Source: Phocaeicola faecium
Lineage (GTDB): Bacteria; Bacteroidota; Bacteroidia; Bacteroidales; Bacteroidaceae
Direction: 5' to 3'
NCBI RefSeq assembly: GCF_014837055.1
Contig: NZ_JACSPQ010000006.1
Location: 186,001 to 250,000, forward strand
Length of the DNA stretch: 64,000 bases
Both the position numbers and the translations under genes were made by a program. This document shows positions 1 to 8,822 of this stretch, piece by piece. Every line of letters starts with the position of its first letter. Position 1 is the stretch's first letter. The notes under the pieces are model-generated. The model worked only from the letters and a program-made list of their open reading frames with translations, was not told where the DNA came from and searched no databases.

Positions 1-2
1 GC

Positions 3-347
3 TGGGAAAAAGAAGGCGATATTGCCACACACCCTGTTGCGTCTTACGGTAACAGAAGCAATTCAAACAAGGCATCTACCCGTTATCTGGAAGATGGAGA
101 TTACCTGAAGTTGCGCTCATTGTCTATCGGTTATAACTTAGACCTGTCTAAGTATTACATTCAGAATATGCGTATCTACTTTACAGCCGAGAATGTGTTT
201 ACCATTACGGGATTCTCCGGTATTGACCCCGAAGTTCCTGCTTACTATGATTCAACAACCGGTACATACAAATCAATCGGTACTGCAGGAGCAGACCTTT
301 ATCCGTCTACACGCAAATTCATGTTCGGTATTAATCTAACCTTCTAA
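3..347 (+). CDS. SusC/RagA-family TonB-dependent outer-membrane receptor, C-terminal end (partial)
   Basis: Only the last 114 codons are present; the start lies outside the window. The frame is open from base 3 and reads into a typical SusC end: LEDGDYLKLRSLSIGYNL, then the AENVFTITGFSGIDPEV motif found in the last strands of SusC barrels, then a C-terminal phenylalanine (GINLTF) as in other barrel proteins. SusC proteins import oligosaccharides or other large nutrients through the outer membrane with energy from TonB. The SusD partner starts 11 bases downstream, so the two form one transcription unit. The substrate cannot be told from this fragment. Confidence 0.93.
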   Translation, partial: WEKEGDIATHPVASYGNRSNSNKASTRYLEDGDYLKLRSLSIGYNLDLSKYYIQNMRIYFTAENVFTITGFSGIDPEVPAYYDSTTGTYKSIGTAGADLYPSTRKFMFGINLTF

Positions 348-358
348 TTCGCAATTTT

Positions 359-2131
359 ATGAAAAAGATAACTTCAACCATACTTTTATCCCTCGCTATC
401 ACAGGAGGAGCGCTTACTTCTTGCGACATAGACCGATTCCCTAACAGTTACATGGAATCAGACCAAGTGTCAGACAACCAAGAGGTACTATTTGACAATA
501 TGCTTAATGGCATGTACGCACAGTTGAAAACATGGTCAGACCCGATGCACCGTCTGGGTGAATATGCCGGCGATAACATGATGATTCGCGGTTCTTCTAC
601 CGATGCTTTTTATGAATTTATCACTTATTCGCGTACGCCGGACAATTACCGTTTGCAGAACTTCTGGGACTACGGATACAAGGCGATTGCACAGGCATCA
701 AACATCATCAATATGGCGAAAGAGACCGACGATGCAGAATTTAACAGCAAGTTGGGAGAATGTTACTACGTGCGCGGTATGATGTATTTCTATCTCTGCC
801 GTGCTTTCGGACGCCCGTATTACCAAGCACCCGACAAGAATCTCGGAGTACCTATCGTTAATGGAACTCCCAGCGAAGACGAAATCGGAAACTTGTCTTT
901 GCCGGACCGTTCTACTGTGAAAGAAACCTACCAGCAAGCCATTAATGACTTGCGTACGGCAGAAAAATTGATTACCACTTCGTTTTCAAGTCCCGACTAT
1001 GCCTCTAAGGAAGCAGCCCAAGCCATGCTGTCGCGCGTATATCTGTACATGAGCGGAACTTATGAAAATCCGAACAGGGAATATGCTGATTCGGCAATCT
1101 ATTACGCCGACCGTGTGATTGAATCGCCCAATTTCCATCTTGTTTCCCGTGAAGACTATATGAAGTCTGCCCGGACAATGCCTGAAAACTATTCCGAAGC
1201 AATCTTTGTCATCAAGCGTCTGGCTGCCGACTTCCCCGGCTCAGACTACTATTATGGTATCGGAGGTATGTACTCCAACATCGGGGGTATGGGATGGGGC
1301 GAAATGTACGCCAGTGCCAAATACCTTGAATTGTTAGACGAAACCAAACGTAACGACTGGAGAAAAGGCGACGAAGGAATCGTAGACGCACGTGCCAAAT
1401 TTATCGAACCGCAATATATTACGGACGATAACGGAGATTACACCGAAGTATTGCGTTTCATCACTCCCAATGCAACCGGTACGGGATATACTTACGTGCA
1501 GCTTCCGGTCAATGCAGACAGAACGAAGTGCAGTGAGGGAAATGAAACTTATACTATCACTCCTTTTTTAGACGGAAGAGCTCCCGAAGAAGAGTATTAC
1601 ACCATCAATTATAACGGAGCAACATACACCGGTGTAATCGACTATCAGATTGCTTTGAACAACGGTTATCCGATGTTCTATATCACCAAATGTTCGCGTG
1701 AAGACGGATTGGAGTCACAACTCCATTCACCCATCATCTCCCGTTTGGATGAAATGTACCTGAATCGCGCTGAGGCATACGTGAAGAAAGGCTTGCTTGA
1801 AGAAGCAAGAGCCGATGTCAATATGATTCGTGAGCGTGCCATCAATGCAGAAGCCAGATACGACCAAGCCACTTTTGCTGCTGATGCCGCTAACTTGGTG
1901 GACAAGGAACGTCAGTTGGAAATGGCTTATCAGGCAGAGCGTAGCTATGACGTGTTCCGTAACGGCGGCACGCTGACCAGACGCTATCCCGGTCCGCATC
2001 CTATTGATGACGTACCTGCTACCGATTACCGTGTGACTTATTATATCCCGCAGACGGCTATCAACTCTTATCCGAGCGGAAGTACATTGACTCAGAACCC
2101 GACAAGTGATAGCGGAGTAATTCTTAATTAA
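359..2131 (+). CDS. SusD/RagB-family nutrient-binding outer-membrane lipoprotein
   Basis: 590 residues. The N-terminus is a lipoprotein signal with a lipobox ending in TSC (Cys22), so the mature protein is anchored by lipid, normally at the cell surface. SusD proteins are helical TPR-like lids that bind the glycan and sit on their SusC partner, here the gene just upstream. Visible SusD marks are the N-terminal region with a helix pair around YYVRGMMYFYLCRAFG, the DEMYLNRAEAYVKKG segment and the C-terminal ERSYDVFRNG region, which matches the usual RWYDLxRxG motif. Length fits the family (about 500-650). The substrate is unknown; no enzyme gene follows in the window, and a terminator hairpin lies 20 bases after the stop. 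Confidence 0.93.
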   Translation: MKKITSTILLSLAITGGALTSCDIDRFPNSYMESDQVSDNQEVLFDNMLNGMYAQLKTWSDPMHRLGEYAGDNMMIRGSSTDAFYEFITYSRTPDNYRLQNFWDYGYKAIAQASNIINMAKETDDAEFNSKLGECYYVRGMMYFYLCRAFGRPYYQAPDKNLGVPIVNGTPSEDEIGNLSLPDRSTVKETYQQAINDLRTAEKLITTSFSSPDYASKEAAQAMLSRVYLYMSGTYENPNREYADSAIYYADRVIESPNFHLVSREDYMKSARTMPENYSEAIFVIKRLAADFPGSDYYYGIGGMYSNIGGMGWGEMYASAKYLELLDETKRNDWRKGDEGIVDARAKFIEPQYITDDNGDYTEVLRFITPNATGTGYTYVQLPVNADRTKCSEGNETYTITPFLDGRAPEEEYYTINYNGATYTGVIDYQIALNNGYPMFYITKCSREDGLESQLHSPIISRLDEMYLNRAEAYVKKGLLEEARADVNMIRERAINAEARYDQATFAADAANLVDKERQLEMAYQAERSYDVFRNGGTLTRRYPGPHPIDDVPATDYRVTYYIPQTAINSYPSGSTLTQNPTSDSGVILN

Positions 2132-2151
2132 TCTGATAACATTTTATACGG

Positions 2152-2186
2152 GCTGCCTCATCCATCAGGGTGGGGCAGCTTTTTTT
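2152..2186 (+). terminator. Rho-independent terminator after susD-like gene
   Basis: A 12-bp stem (GCTGCCTCATCC pairing with GGTGGGGCAGC plus one more G, with wobbles) and a 4-base ATCA loop are followed by seven T residues. It sits 20 bases after the SusD stop codon and ends the first nutrient-uptake unit. Confidence 0.85.
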
Positions 2187-2258
2187 ATATAAAACTTTTC
2201 CTCTCGGAAAATTTTCTTTCCATCGGCATGGGATTGATTTTCCCTTGCCGACACATTT

Positions 2259-2346
2259 TATAACCCGGCATGGCGGGTCGTATAACTCACCGTGCCGGGT
2301 TATATAACCCACCATGCTGGGTTTTACGACTCGGCAAGGTGGGTTA
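2259..2346. repeat. Four tandem 22-bp palindromic repeat units
   Basis: Four head-to-tail units, each exactly 22 bp (2259-2280, 2281-2302, 2303-2324, 2325-2346), start with TATAAC or a close variant and carry an imperfect palindrome of the form ACYCrsCATGsyGGGT. A related hairpin (CGGCATGGGA pairing with TCCCTTGCCG) lies just upstream at 2224-2250. There are no spacers, so this is not a CRISPR. The array ends about 45 bases before the mnmA -7 box. Function is unknown; it could be a protein-binding array or a folded RNA. Confidence 0.8.
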
Positions 2347-2391
2347 TAAAATTCGATAGGCGGCGAAACTGTTTTCTTTCCCGAAAAGTGC

Positions 2392-2399
2392 TATCTTTG
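2392..2399 (+). promoter_or_regulatory. Bacteroidetes -7 promoter box for mnmA paralogue
   Basis: TATCTTTG matches TAnnTTTG. It lies only 7 bases before the ATG at 2407, so transcription should start at or just before the start codon, predicting a leaderless or nearly leaderless mRNA. Confidence 0.75.
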
Positions 2400-2406
2400 C
2401 CGCGTG

Positions 2407-3456
2407 ATGACAGAAAACAAAACAGTTTTATTGGGCATGAGTGGCGGAACTGACAGCTCGGTTGCCGCTCTGCTGCTTCAGGATGCCGGCTACGAGGTGA
2501 CCGGCGTTACGTTCCGGTTTTATGAAAAAGACGGTGATACGGAATACCTCGACGATGCGCGCGACCTTTGTAACCGTTTGGGGATTCGGCATCTGGTACA
2601 CGATGTGCGCGAAGTATTCGCCGAGCGCATCATCAGCTATTTCGTTCGCGAGTATATGGCAGGGCATACCCCCGTGCCTTGCACATTGTGTAACAATTAC
2701 CTGAAGTGGCCTTTGCTGTCTCAAATAGCCGATCGCGAGGGCATTGCCCGGTTTGCCACGGGACATTACGTAAGGCGGCGGCTTATCGACGGTTACTGGC
2801 ACATCACTGCGGGGGCAGACCCCGATAAAGACCAGTCGTTCTTTTTATGGGGACTTCCCCAGTCCATCCTGAGCCGGATGTTGCTGCCGATGGGCGAACT
2901 GACGAAAACACGAGTGCGTGAGTTGGCTGCCGAACGAGGCTTCTTGAAAGCAGCCCGTAAGCGCGACAGCTTGGGAGTATGCTTTTGCCCGATGGATTAC
3001 CGTACGTTTCTGAGGGCTCGTGTTCCGGCGAGTGAAATCATTCCCGGCAGTTTTTACGACGAGCAAGGGAACTACCTCGGCAAGCATGAAGGCTATCCTT
3101 TTTACACCATCGGTCAACGCCGTGGTCTGGGCATCTATCTGAACAAAGCTCTGTTTGTGAAAGAGATTCTTCCCCAAGAAAACAAGGTTATCGTCAGCGA
3201 CCGCTTGCAGTCGCTCGAAAAAACAGAAATGTATCTCACCGACTGGAACATTGTTAATCCCGCCGCGCTGTTGGGATGCGACGACGTAATCGTAAAAATA
3301 CGCTACCGCAAGCAAGCCAACCGCTGTACGGTGACTCAGACTAACGACGGCAGACTGCACGTCCTCCTTCACGAACCGCTTGCCTCTATCGCTTCCGGTC
3401 AGGCAGCCGCCTTTTACCGCAACGATGTCGTGTTGGGAGGGGGGATTATCGTTTGA
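2407..3456 (+). CDS. mnmA: tRNA-specific 2-thiouridylase, MnmA family
   Basis: 349 residues. MnmA activates U34 of tRNA-Lys, Glu and Gln with ATP and inserts sulfur to give 2-thiouridine. An N-terminal PP-loop (GMSGGTDSS) binds ATP. The two catalytic cysteines are in [11 protein letters not shown] (nucleophile region) and in [16 protein letters not shown] and [10 protein letters not shown] are family motifs. Length is normal. A GTG lies in frame one codon earlier (2404), but ATG 2407 is preferred because the -7 promoter box ends at 2399. Bacteroidales often carry more than one MnmA homologue, so this may not be the only copy; the cysteine after CF in the second motif differs from the usual CFIG. 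The upstream gap carries a palindromic tandem repeat. Confidence 0.88.
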   Translation: MTENKTVLLGMSGGTDSSVAALLLQDAGYEVTGVTFRFYEKDGDTEYLDDARDLCNRLGIRHLVHDVREVFAERIISYFVREYMAGHTPVPCTLCNNYLKWPLLSQIADREGIARFATGHYVRRRLIDGYWHITAGADPDKDQSFFLWGLPQSILSRMLLPMGELTKTRVRELAAERGFLKAARKRDSLGVCFCPMDYRTFLRARVPASEIIPGSFYDEQGNYLGKHEGYPFYTIGQRRGLGIYLNKALFVKEILPQENKVIVSDRLQSLEKTEMYLTDWNIVNPAALLGCDDVIVKIRYRKQANRCTVTQTNDGRLHVLLHEPLASIASGQAAAFYRNDVVLGGGIIV

Positions 3457-3505
3457 TGAAATGAAATAAATCCCTTTCCATATCCGGCGATAGGATTATT
3501 TTTCA

Positions 3506-3513
3506 TACATTTG
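3506..3513 (+). promoter_or_regulatory. -7 promoter box of the biotin operon
   Basis: TACATTTG matches TAnnTTTG and lies 20 bases before the leader ORF start at 3534. No other such box is seen between here and bioB, so this is probably the promoter for the whole bio operon. Confidence 0.7.
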
Positions 3514-3533
3514 CCGCAACCGAATTTGTAACC

Positions 3534-3986
3534 ATGTATAAGAAACAGCCGTTTTATACCGTCCGTTCGATACGGTTCCGCCGATGGAGCCGCAAATCGT
3601 ATGCTGCTTTTCTCAGCTTGAAGCGGCATGTCACGATAGGTTGTGTGGGGAAGAGTATCGCCGAGGCTTCGCTGCACAAGGGCGGCATGTTCCATGCGGA
3701 AAAAAATCAGGGCGCAAGCGGGTTGTACATTGGCAGCGACACGGGGTGCGAAGAACCCGATACAGGGGAAACGGATGTCCGGCTGTTGATGGGAGAACTA
3801 TGCCCGCAGGTTACGTTGGTAATCGGTCCGGCGAAAGAATATGCGTATTCATTGGTAAAACATATCCGTAAGCACGCCGGTAATAACGGCATGTTTACGG
3901 GGATTCAGCGCAGGTTAATGCAGGCTTTTATTGACCGGGAAAAGGTTGGTGAAGCAGGCGTTAACCTGCGTTTTTTTATTCATTAA
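3534..3986 (+). CDS. Small hypothetical protein, leader ORF of the biotin operon
   Basis: 150 residues, not assigned to a named family. The N-terminal part ([18 protein letters not shown], then [15 protein letters not shown]) is basic and looks like real protein. I have an uncertain memory of similar short Bacteroidales ORFs near vitamin genes. The second half is less protein-like. The ORF follows a good promoter box and ends 11 bases before bioB, so it is in the bio operon. Its last codons run through a terminator-like hairpin (3908-3977), so ribosomes reading it would melt that hairpin. It may encode a working small protein, act as a leader peptide for attenuation, or both. There is no signal peptide or membrane segment. 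Confidence 0.55.
   Translation: MYKKQPFYTVRSIRFRRWSRKSYAAFLSLKRHVTIGCVGKSIAEASLHKGGMFHAEKNQGASGLYIGSDTGCEEPDTGETDVRLLMGELCPQVTLVIGPAKEYAYSLVKHIRKHAGNNGMFTGIQRRLMQAFIDREKVGEAGVNLRFFIH
3908..3977 (+). promoter_or_regulatory. Terminator-like hairpin (possible attenuator) before bioB
   Basis: CGCAGGTTAA (3909-3918) pairs perfectly with TTAACCTGCG (3961-3970), extendable by a few pairs at both ends, and seven T residues follow. The loop is long (about 40 bases). It lies inside the end of the leader ORF and 20 bases before the bioB start, where an attenuator would act. The regulatory role is inferred. Confidence 0.55.
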
Positions 3987-3997
3987 AAATAAAAGTT

Positions 3998-4963
3998 ATG
4001 GAGAATCGTTTGAAAGAGCTGAAAGATAAAGTTTGTGCAGGCGGCAGCATATCGCTTGACGAGGCACGCTGGCTGATAGCAGACGCACCTTTCACGGAAC
4101 TGTGCGATGCGGCGCACGAGGTAACCGAACGCTGTGCATCACGGACATTCGACCTATGTTCCATCATTAACGCCAAGTCGGGGCATTGTTCGGAGAACTG
4201 CAAATGGTGTGCCCAGTCAAGACATTACCGGACGAATGCAGAAACTTACGGTATCGTACCCGTAGAAGAATGTTTGCGCCACGCCCGTTATAACGAGCAA
4301 CAGGGAGTGCGCCGCTTCTCGCTGGTTACAAGTGGCAGGCGTCCCACGGCAAAAGAAATAGACGTACTGTGCCGGCATTTCGCTCATCTGCGCGAACATT
4401 CCGGGATAAGCCTGTGCGCTTCGTTGGGCTTGGCGGATAAAGAACAGTTGGAACGGCTTCACCGGGCAGGCGTGGAACGCTATCACTGCAATCTGGAAAC
4501 CGCTCCTTCATTCTTCCCTACGCTCTGTACGACCCATACTCAGGAGGAAAAAGTGGCCACCCTGAAGGCTGCACGCGAGGCGGGAATGGATATTTGCTGC
4601 GGCGGAATCATCGGGATGGGTGAGACTGCCGTACAGCGCGTGGAGTTTGCTTTCATGCTGCGTGAGCTGGAAGTGAAATCCATTCCCATAAACCTGCTGC
4701 AACCCATAGCAGGCACACCGCTGGAACATACCCCCGCACTGACTTCCGAAGAGATTGTTCGCACGGTGGCAATGTTCCGCTTTGTGAATCCGGATGCCTA
4801 CCTTCGCTTTGCCGGCGGGCGTTCACAGATGGATGAAGAAACCCTCCGGCTCGCACTGCGGGTAGGGGTGAACGCTGCCATTGTGGGCGATTTGCTGACT
4901 ACGCTCGGCTCGAATGTGGAAGAAGATGTGATACGAATAAAACAAGCTGGCTATGAACTTTGA
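3998..4963 (+). CDS. bioB: Biotin synthase BioB
   Basis: 321 residues. This radical SAM enzyme inserts sulfur into dethiobiotin to form biotin, the last step of the pathway. The radical SAM cluster motif is CSENCKWC (Cys64, Cys68, Cys71), inside the BioB signature [36 protein letters not shown] and LRFAGGR are further BioB motifs, the last contributing the arginine that binds the second iron-sulfur cluster. Length is typical. It is the first enzyme gene of the bio operon and overlaps bioA by 11 bases, which suggests translational coupling. Confidence 0.97.
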   Translation: MENRLKELKDKVCAGGSISLDEARWLIADAPFTELCDAAHEVTERCASRTFDLCSIINAKSGHCSENCKWCAQSRHYRTNAETYGIVPVEECLRHARYNEQQGVRRFSLVTSGRRPTAKEIDVLCRHFAHLREHSGISLCASLGLADKEQLERLHRAGVERYHCNLETAPSFFPTLCTTHTQEEKVATLKAAREAGMDICCGGIIGMGETAVQRVEFAFMLRELEVKSIPINLLQPIAGTPLEHTPALTSEEIVRTVAMFRFVNPDAYLRFAGGRSQMDEETLRLALRVGVNAAIVGDLLTTLGSNVEEDVIRIKQAGYEL

Positions 4964-6257
4964 ACAGATGACCGATTCATTCGACAGGGAACACCTGTGG
5001 CATCCCTATACTTCTGCCACTCATCCGCTGCCTGCATACAAAGTGCGCCGTGCGGAGGGTTGCGTCATCACGCTCGATGACGGTACGGAACTCATCGAAG
5101 GCATGTCGTCATGGTGGTGTGCCGTACACGGTTATAATCACCCCGTGCTGAATCATGCGATAGAAGAACAACTGAAAAGCATGTCTCACGTCATGTTTGG
5201 CGGGTTGACCCATGCCCCTGCCATCGAACTGGGCAAACTGTTGCTCCGGATTGTTCCGCCCTCTATGCGGAAAATCTTCTATGCCGACAGCGGTTCGGTG
5301 GCAGTCGAAGTGGCTCTGAAGATGGCTGTTCAGTATCAGTACGCCAAAGGATGTCCCAAGCGTACTAATTTTGTAACCATCCGCTCGGGTTATCACGGCG
5401 ATACATGGAATGCCATGTCGGTATGTGACCCCGTCACCGGAATGCACAGTCTGTTCGGTACAGCCTTGCCGGTACGTCATTTCGTGCCTTCGCCTCAGAG
5501 CCGTTTCGGGGGAGAGTGGAACGAACAAGACGTTCTTCCGCTGAAAGAAACCATAGAGACTTACGAAGGCGAGCTTGCCGGACTTATCCTTGAACCCATC
5601 GTGCAGGGTGCCGGCGGGATGCGTTTCTACCATCCCCAATACTTGCGCGAAGCCGCCCGCCTGTGCCGGGAACACGGTTTGCTGCTGATATTCGATGAAA
5701 TAGCCACCGGATTCGGACGAACCGGTAAGTTGTTTGCATGGGAACATGCGGGAGTAGAGCCGGATATAATGTGTATCGGTAAGGCATTGACCGGCGGATA
5801 CATGACCTTTTCGGCGGTACTGACCACCGATGAAGTAGCTTGCCGTATCTCAGACAATTATCCGAATGCCTTTATGCACGGGCCTACCTTCATGGGGAAT
5901 CCGCTGGCGTGTGCCGTGGCAAGGGCTTCGGTGGAACTGCTTTTGTCGTCGGGGTGGGAAGCGAATGTAAAGCGGATAGAAACGCAACTGAAAAACGAAC
6001 TGGCTCCGGCTGCGGAGCTTCCCCAAGTGGCAGACGTACGTGTATTGGGAGCTATCGGAGTTATAGAAACTCGCAAGGAGGTGGACATGGAATGGATGCA
6101 GCGCAGGTTTGTGGAAGAAGGCGTATGGGTACGTCCGTTCGGCAGGTTGGTTTACATCATGCCGCCTTTTATTATCTCCGAAAGTCAGCTTACCAAGCTG
6201 ACTTCTGCGCTGTTGAAGATTATACGTGAAATAAAAGAACAGAAACCTATCGGATGA
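4953..6257 (+). CDS. bioA: Adenosylmethionine-8-amino-7-oxononanoate aminotransferase BioA
   Basis: 434 residues, PLP-dependent class III aminotransferase. It transfers the amino group of S-adenosylmethionine to KAPA, giving DAPA. Motifs seen are LWHPYTS at the N-terminus (BioA substrate site), [19 protein letters not shown], the cofactor aspartate in [14 protein letters not shown] and the PLP lysine in [11 protein letters not shown] (Lys277). It starts inside the end of bioB and its stop overlaps the bioF start (ATGA), as in a tightly coupled operon. Confidence 0.97.
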   Translation: MNFEQMTDSFDREHLWHPYTSATHPLPAYKVRRAEGCVITLDDGTELIEGMSSWWCAVHGYNHPVLNHAIEEQLKSMSHVMFGGLTHAPAIELGKLLLRIVPPSMRKIFYADSGSVAVEVALKMAVQYQYAKGCPKRTNFVTIRSGYHGDTWNAMSVCDPVTGMHSLFGTALPVRHFVPSPQSRFGGEWNEQDVLPLKETIETYEGELAGLILEPIVQGAGGMRFYHPQYLREAARLCREHGLLLIFDEIATGFGRTGKLFAWEHAGVEPDIMCIGKALTGGYMTFSAVLTTDEVACRISDNYPNAFMHGPTFMGNPLACAVARASVELLLSSGWEANVKRIETQLKNELAPAAELPQVADVRVLGAIGVIETRKEVDMEWMQRRFVEEGVWVRPFGRLVYIMPPFIISESQLTKLTSALLKIIREIKEQKPIG

Positions 6258-7402
6258 TGAACAGATACGAACAAGAGCTAAGTCGTTTGCAGGCTAAAGG
6301 CAATCTGCGTACGCTTCCCGAAGTGGAACATTCCGGCAAATGGATAATAGCCGGAGGCAAAAAGTTACTGAATCTTTCTTCCAACGATTATTTGGGGTTG
6401 GCTGCCGATAAAGACTTGCGCCGTCGGTTCATGGAACAGTTGGATGAAGCGGATTTCTTATTCTCTTCCTCCTCCTCACGCCTGCTGACGGGGAATTATC
6501 CGGTATGCGAACGATTGGAAAGTTTGTTGGCACGCTTGTTTCAGACGGAAAGTGCGTTGACGTTCAGCAGTGGCTATCACCTGAATACCGGTATTCTGCC
6601 TGCTGTGAGCGATAACCATACGCTGATACTTGCCGACAAGCTGGTACACGCCAGTCTGATTGATGGCATCCGCTTGGCTTCGGCAGAGTATATCCGCTAC
6701 CGGCATCAGGATTACGGACAGTTGGAAGCATTGGTAAGCAAGCACCATGCTGCTTACGAGCGCATCATCATCGTGACAGAGAGTATTTTCAGCATGGATG
6801 GCGATGTGACCGACCTCCGCCGATTGGTAGCAGTCAAGAAAACATACCCTAACGTGATGCTTTATGTAGACGAAGCCCATGCCGTCGGGGTGCGTGGAGA
6901 CAAAGGCTTAGGTGTAGCAGAAGAACAGAACTGTGTGTCGGACATTGATTTCTTATGCGGAACATTCGGCAAGGCAATGGCTTCGGTAGGAGCTTATGTG
7001 GTTTGCAGGAAAGAGTTGCGCGAGTTTTTGGTGAATCGGATGCGTACGTTTATCTTTACCACTGCGCTTCCGCCTGTCAATGTAGCTTGGACTTGTTTTA
7101 TGTTCGAACGCTTGCCGTTGTGGAAAGAACGGCGTATGCACCTTGCAAGGATGGGGCAGCGTTTGCGGAACGCATTGGCGGAACAAGGTATTCCGTGTGT
7201 TTCCGGCAGTCATATCGTGCCGCTTGTTGTAGGCGATAGTGCGGATGCCATTCTGAAGGCGGAGGCGTTGAGGCGGAAAGGCTTCTATGTGTTGCCCGTC
7301 CGCCCGCCCACAGTCCCCGAAGGCACTTCTCGCTTGCGTTTCTCGTTACGGGCGGACATAGACGAAAGCGAATTGAATGAATTGATAACCTGTTTGCGTT
7401 AA
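6254..7402 (+). CDS. bioF: 8-amino-7-oxononanoate synthase BioF
   Basis: 382 residues, alpha-oxoamine synthase family. It condenses pimeloyl-ACP with alanine to form [15 protein letters not shown], the glycine-rich [24 protein letters not shown] and the PLP lysine in [13 protein letters not shown] (Lys240) mark the family. The start overlaps bioA by four bases; a second ATG follows at once (6257). It is related to kbl at 26717, but its place in the bio operon assigns it to biotin synthesis. Confidence 0.95.
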   Translation: MMNRYEQELSRLQAKGNLRTLPEVEHSGKWIIAGGKKLLNLSSNDYLGLAADKDLRRRFMEQLDEADFLFSSSSSRLLTGNYPVCERLESLLARLFQTESALTFSSGYHLNTGILPAVSDNHTLILADKLVHASLIDGIRLASAEYIRYRHQDYGQLEALVSKHHAAYERIIIVTESIFSMDGDVTDLRRLVAVKKTYPNVMLYVDEAHAVGVRGDKGLGVAEEQNCVSDIDFLCGTFGKAMASVGAYVVCRKELREFLVNRMRTFIFTTALPPVNVAWTCFMFERLPLWKERRMHLARMGQRLRNALAEQGIPCVSGSHIVPLVVGDSADAILKAEALRRKGFYVLPVRPPTVPEGTSRLRFSLRADIDESELNELITCLR

Positions 7403-7407
7403 AAACG

Positions 7408-8079
7408 ATGGAACAACGATTTTTGAAGAAAGAAAATAATCCTCACCTTTTGTTGTTTTTTGCCGGATGGGGAGCAGACGAACACTTGTTTAATCTTTCC
7501 GTTGCCGAAGGATATGACTACCTGCTGTGTTTCGATTATCGGTCACTTACGTTCGATTACACACTGCTGGCTGGTTATCGTTCCATTCGCCTGCTGGCAT
7601 GGTCAATGGGCGTATGGGCTGCATCGCAAGTATTTGGCGGGAAAAACTTTCCGTGGGAGCGGCGAATCGCGGTAAACGGTACGCCGTTGCCGATAGACGA
7701 TAACTTGGGCATCCCGGAAGCTGTATTTGCAGGAACGCTGAATAACTTCTCGGAGTCTACGTTGGTGCGATTTCGTAGGCGGATGTGCGGAACGGCAGCC
7801 GAGGTAAAACGCTTCTTGGCACACGAGCCTTACCGGAGCGTAGAAAGTTTACACGAGGAGTTATCCGTTTTACAAACGATGGTGAGACAGTCGCAGGAGT
7901 CGGCGTTTGGCTGGGATGAGGCTGTGGTAGGGAGTAACGATAAGATATTCCTGCCCGGCAATCAGCAACGCTATTGGCTGGGAAAGGCAACCGTCAGGAT
8001 GCGCGATATGGAGCATTATGACGATGATTTCTTTGCCGCTTGCATCGGTGGAAAGGAGGCGATATGGACAAAGGACTGA
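7408..8079 (+). CDS. bioG: Pimeloyl-ACP methyl ester esterase, BioG type
   Basis: 223 residues, alpha/beta-hydrolase fold of the BioG (DUF452) type. BioG removes the methyl group added by BioC once the pimeloyl chain has been built on ACP. Family marks are LLLFFAGWGADEHLF near the N-terminus and the nucleophile elbow AWSMGVWA (Ser66). There is no signal peptide, so it is cytoplasmic. It is the BioG form rather than the larger BioH form. It lies 5 bases after bioF and overlaps bioC by 16 bases. Confidence 0.9.
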   Translation: MEQRFLKKENNPHLLLFFAGWGADEHLFNLSVAEGYDYLLCFDYRSLTFDYTLLAGYRSIRLLAWSMGVWAASQVFGGKNFPWERRIAVNGTPLPIDDNLGIPEAVFAGTLNNFSESTLVRFRRRMCGTAAEVKRFLAHEPYRSVESLHEELSVLQTMVRQSQESAFGWDEAVVGSNDKIFLPGNQQRYWLGKATVRMRDMEHYDDDFFAACIGGKEAIWTKD

Positions 8080-8822
8080 TTCGCAGACGTTTCGCTCGTG
8101 CGGCTTCCACTTATTCGGAACGGGCGGATGCCCAGCGCCGGATTGCCGAACAGATGACGCGGCTTATCGTGCGCTACGTACCCCGTTCGGCTTACCGCAA
8201 CGTGTTGGAAGTGGGATGCGGTACGGGAGTCTTTACACGGATGTTGCTTCATCGTACGCATCCTTCCCGCCTGTGGCTGAATGACATTTGTCCGGAGATG
8301 GAAAACCGCCTGACCGACGTATTGAATGAGCGGATTCGCTTTTGTGCCGGTGATGCGGAACAGATGGATTTTCCCGGGAATCAGGGACTGATAGCTTCTT
8401 GTTCTGCTGTCCAATGGTTTGATTCGCCTGAACGGTTTTTCCGCCGGTGTTCCGACTTACTGACGGACAACGGTTACTTTTCGTTCAGCACATTTGGCAA
8501 GCAGAATCTCTGCGAAGTGGCTTCCATCACGGGAAACGCATTGGAGTATCGTTCGTTAGAGGAACTGAAAGATACCCTCCGCCCGCACTATGAATTGCTG
8601 CACGTCAGCGAAGAGCTGATTCATCTTTCCTTCCCGTCGCCATTAGATGTTTTGAAACATTTGCAGGCTACGGGCGTAACGGGAGTAGGTTCGCAGCGGT
8701 GGACCAAAGGAATGTTGACCGATTTTTGCGACCGTTATTCGGCTGCCTATCGTCTGCCCGACCGCAACGTCCGGCTTACTTATCATCCTATTTATATCAT
8801 TGCTAAAAAGATTGCATCATGA
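8064..8822 (+). CDS. bioC: Malonyl-ACP O-methyltransferase BioC
   Basis: 252 residues from ATG 8064. This SAM-dependent methyltransferase methylates malonyl-ACP so that fatty acid synthase can build the pimeloyl chain. The SAM-binding motif is VLEVGCGTGVFTRMLL, followed by LNDICPEM and SCSAVQWFD. The longer frame from TTG 8040 is less likely because ATG 8064 has a good Shine-Dalgarno sequence (AAAGGAGG) 5 bases upstream, inside the bioG coding sequence. Such sequences are rare in this window, so this start may use coupling from bioG. The end overlaps bioD by 4 bases. Confidence 0.92.
   Translation: MDKGLIRRRFARAASTYSERADAQRRIAEQMTRLIVRYVPRSAYRNVLEVGCGTGVFTRMLLHRTHPSRLWLNDICPEMENRLTDVLNERIRFCAGDAEQMDFPGNQGLIASCSAVQWFDSPERFFRRCSDLLTDNGYFSFSTFGKQNLCEVASITGNALEYRSLEELKDTLRPHYELLHVSEELIHLSFPSPLDVLKHLQATGVTGVGSQRWTKGMLTDFCDRYSAAYRLPDRNVRLTYHPIYIIAKKIAS

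Noticed and set aside
2259-2346. CRISPR array
   Set aside because: Units are directly adjacent with no spacers, only four in number, and there are no cas genes.
3584-3871. 95-residue ORF in a second frame of the biotin leader
   Set aside because: It has no promoter placement or start context, and is rich in Arg, Cys and Gly as expected of an off-frame reading; the 3534 frame follows the promoter box.
3600-3990. Cobalamin or TPP riboswitch before the bio operon
   Set aside because: No B12-box-like or TPP consensus segments could be found by eye in this stretch.
5109-5747. 212-residue minus-strand ORF inside bioA
   Set aside because: It lies fully opposite a well-supported gene and has no recognised motif or promoter box; it reflects codon use of the true frame.
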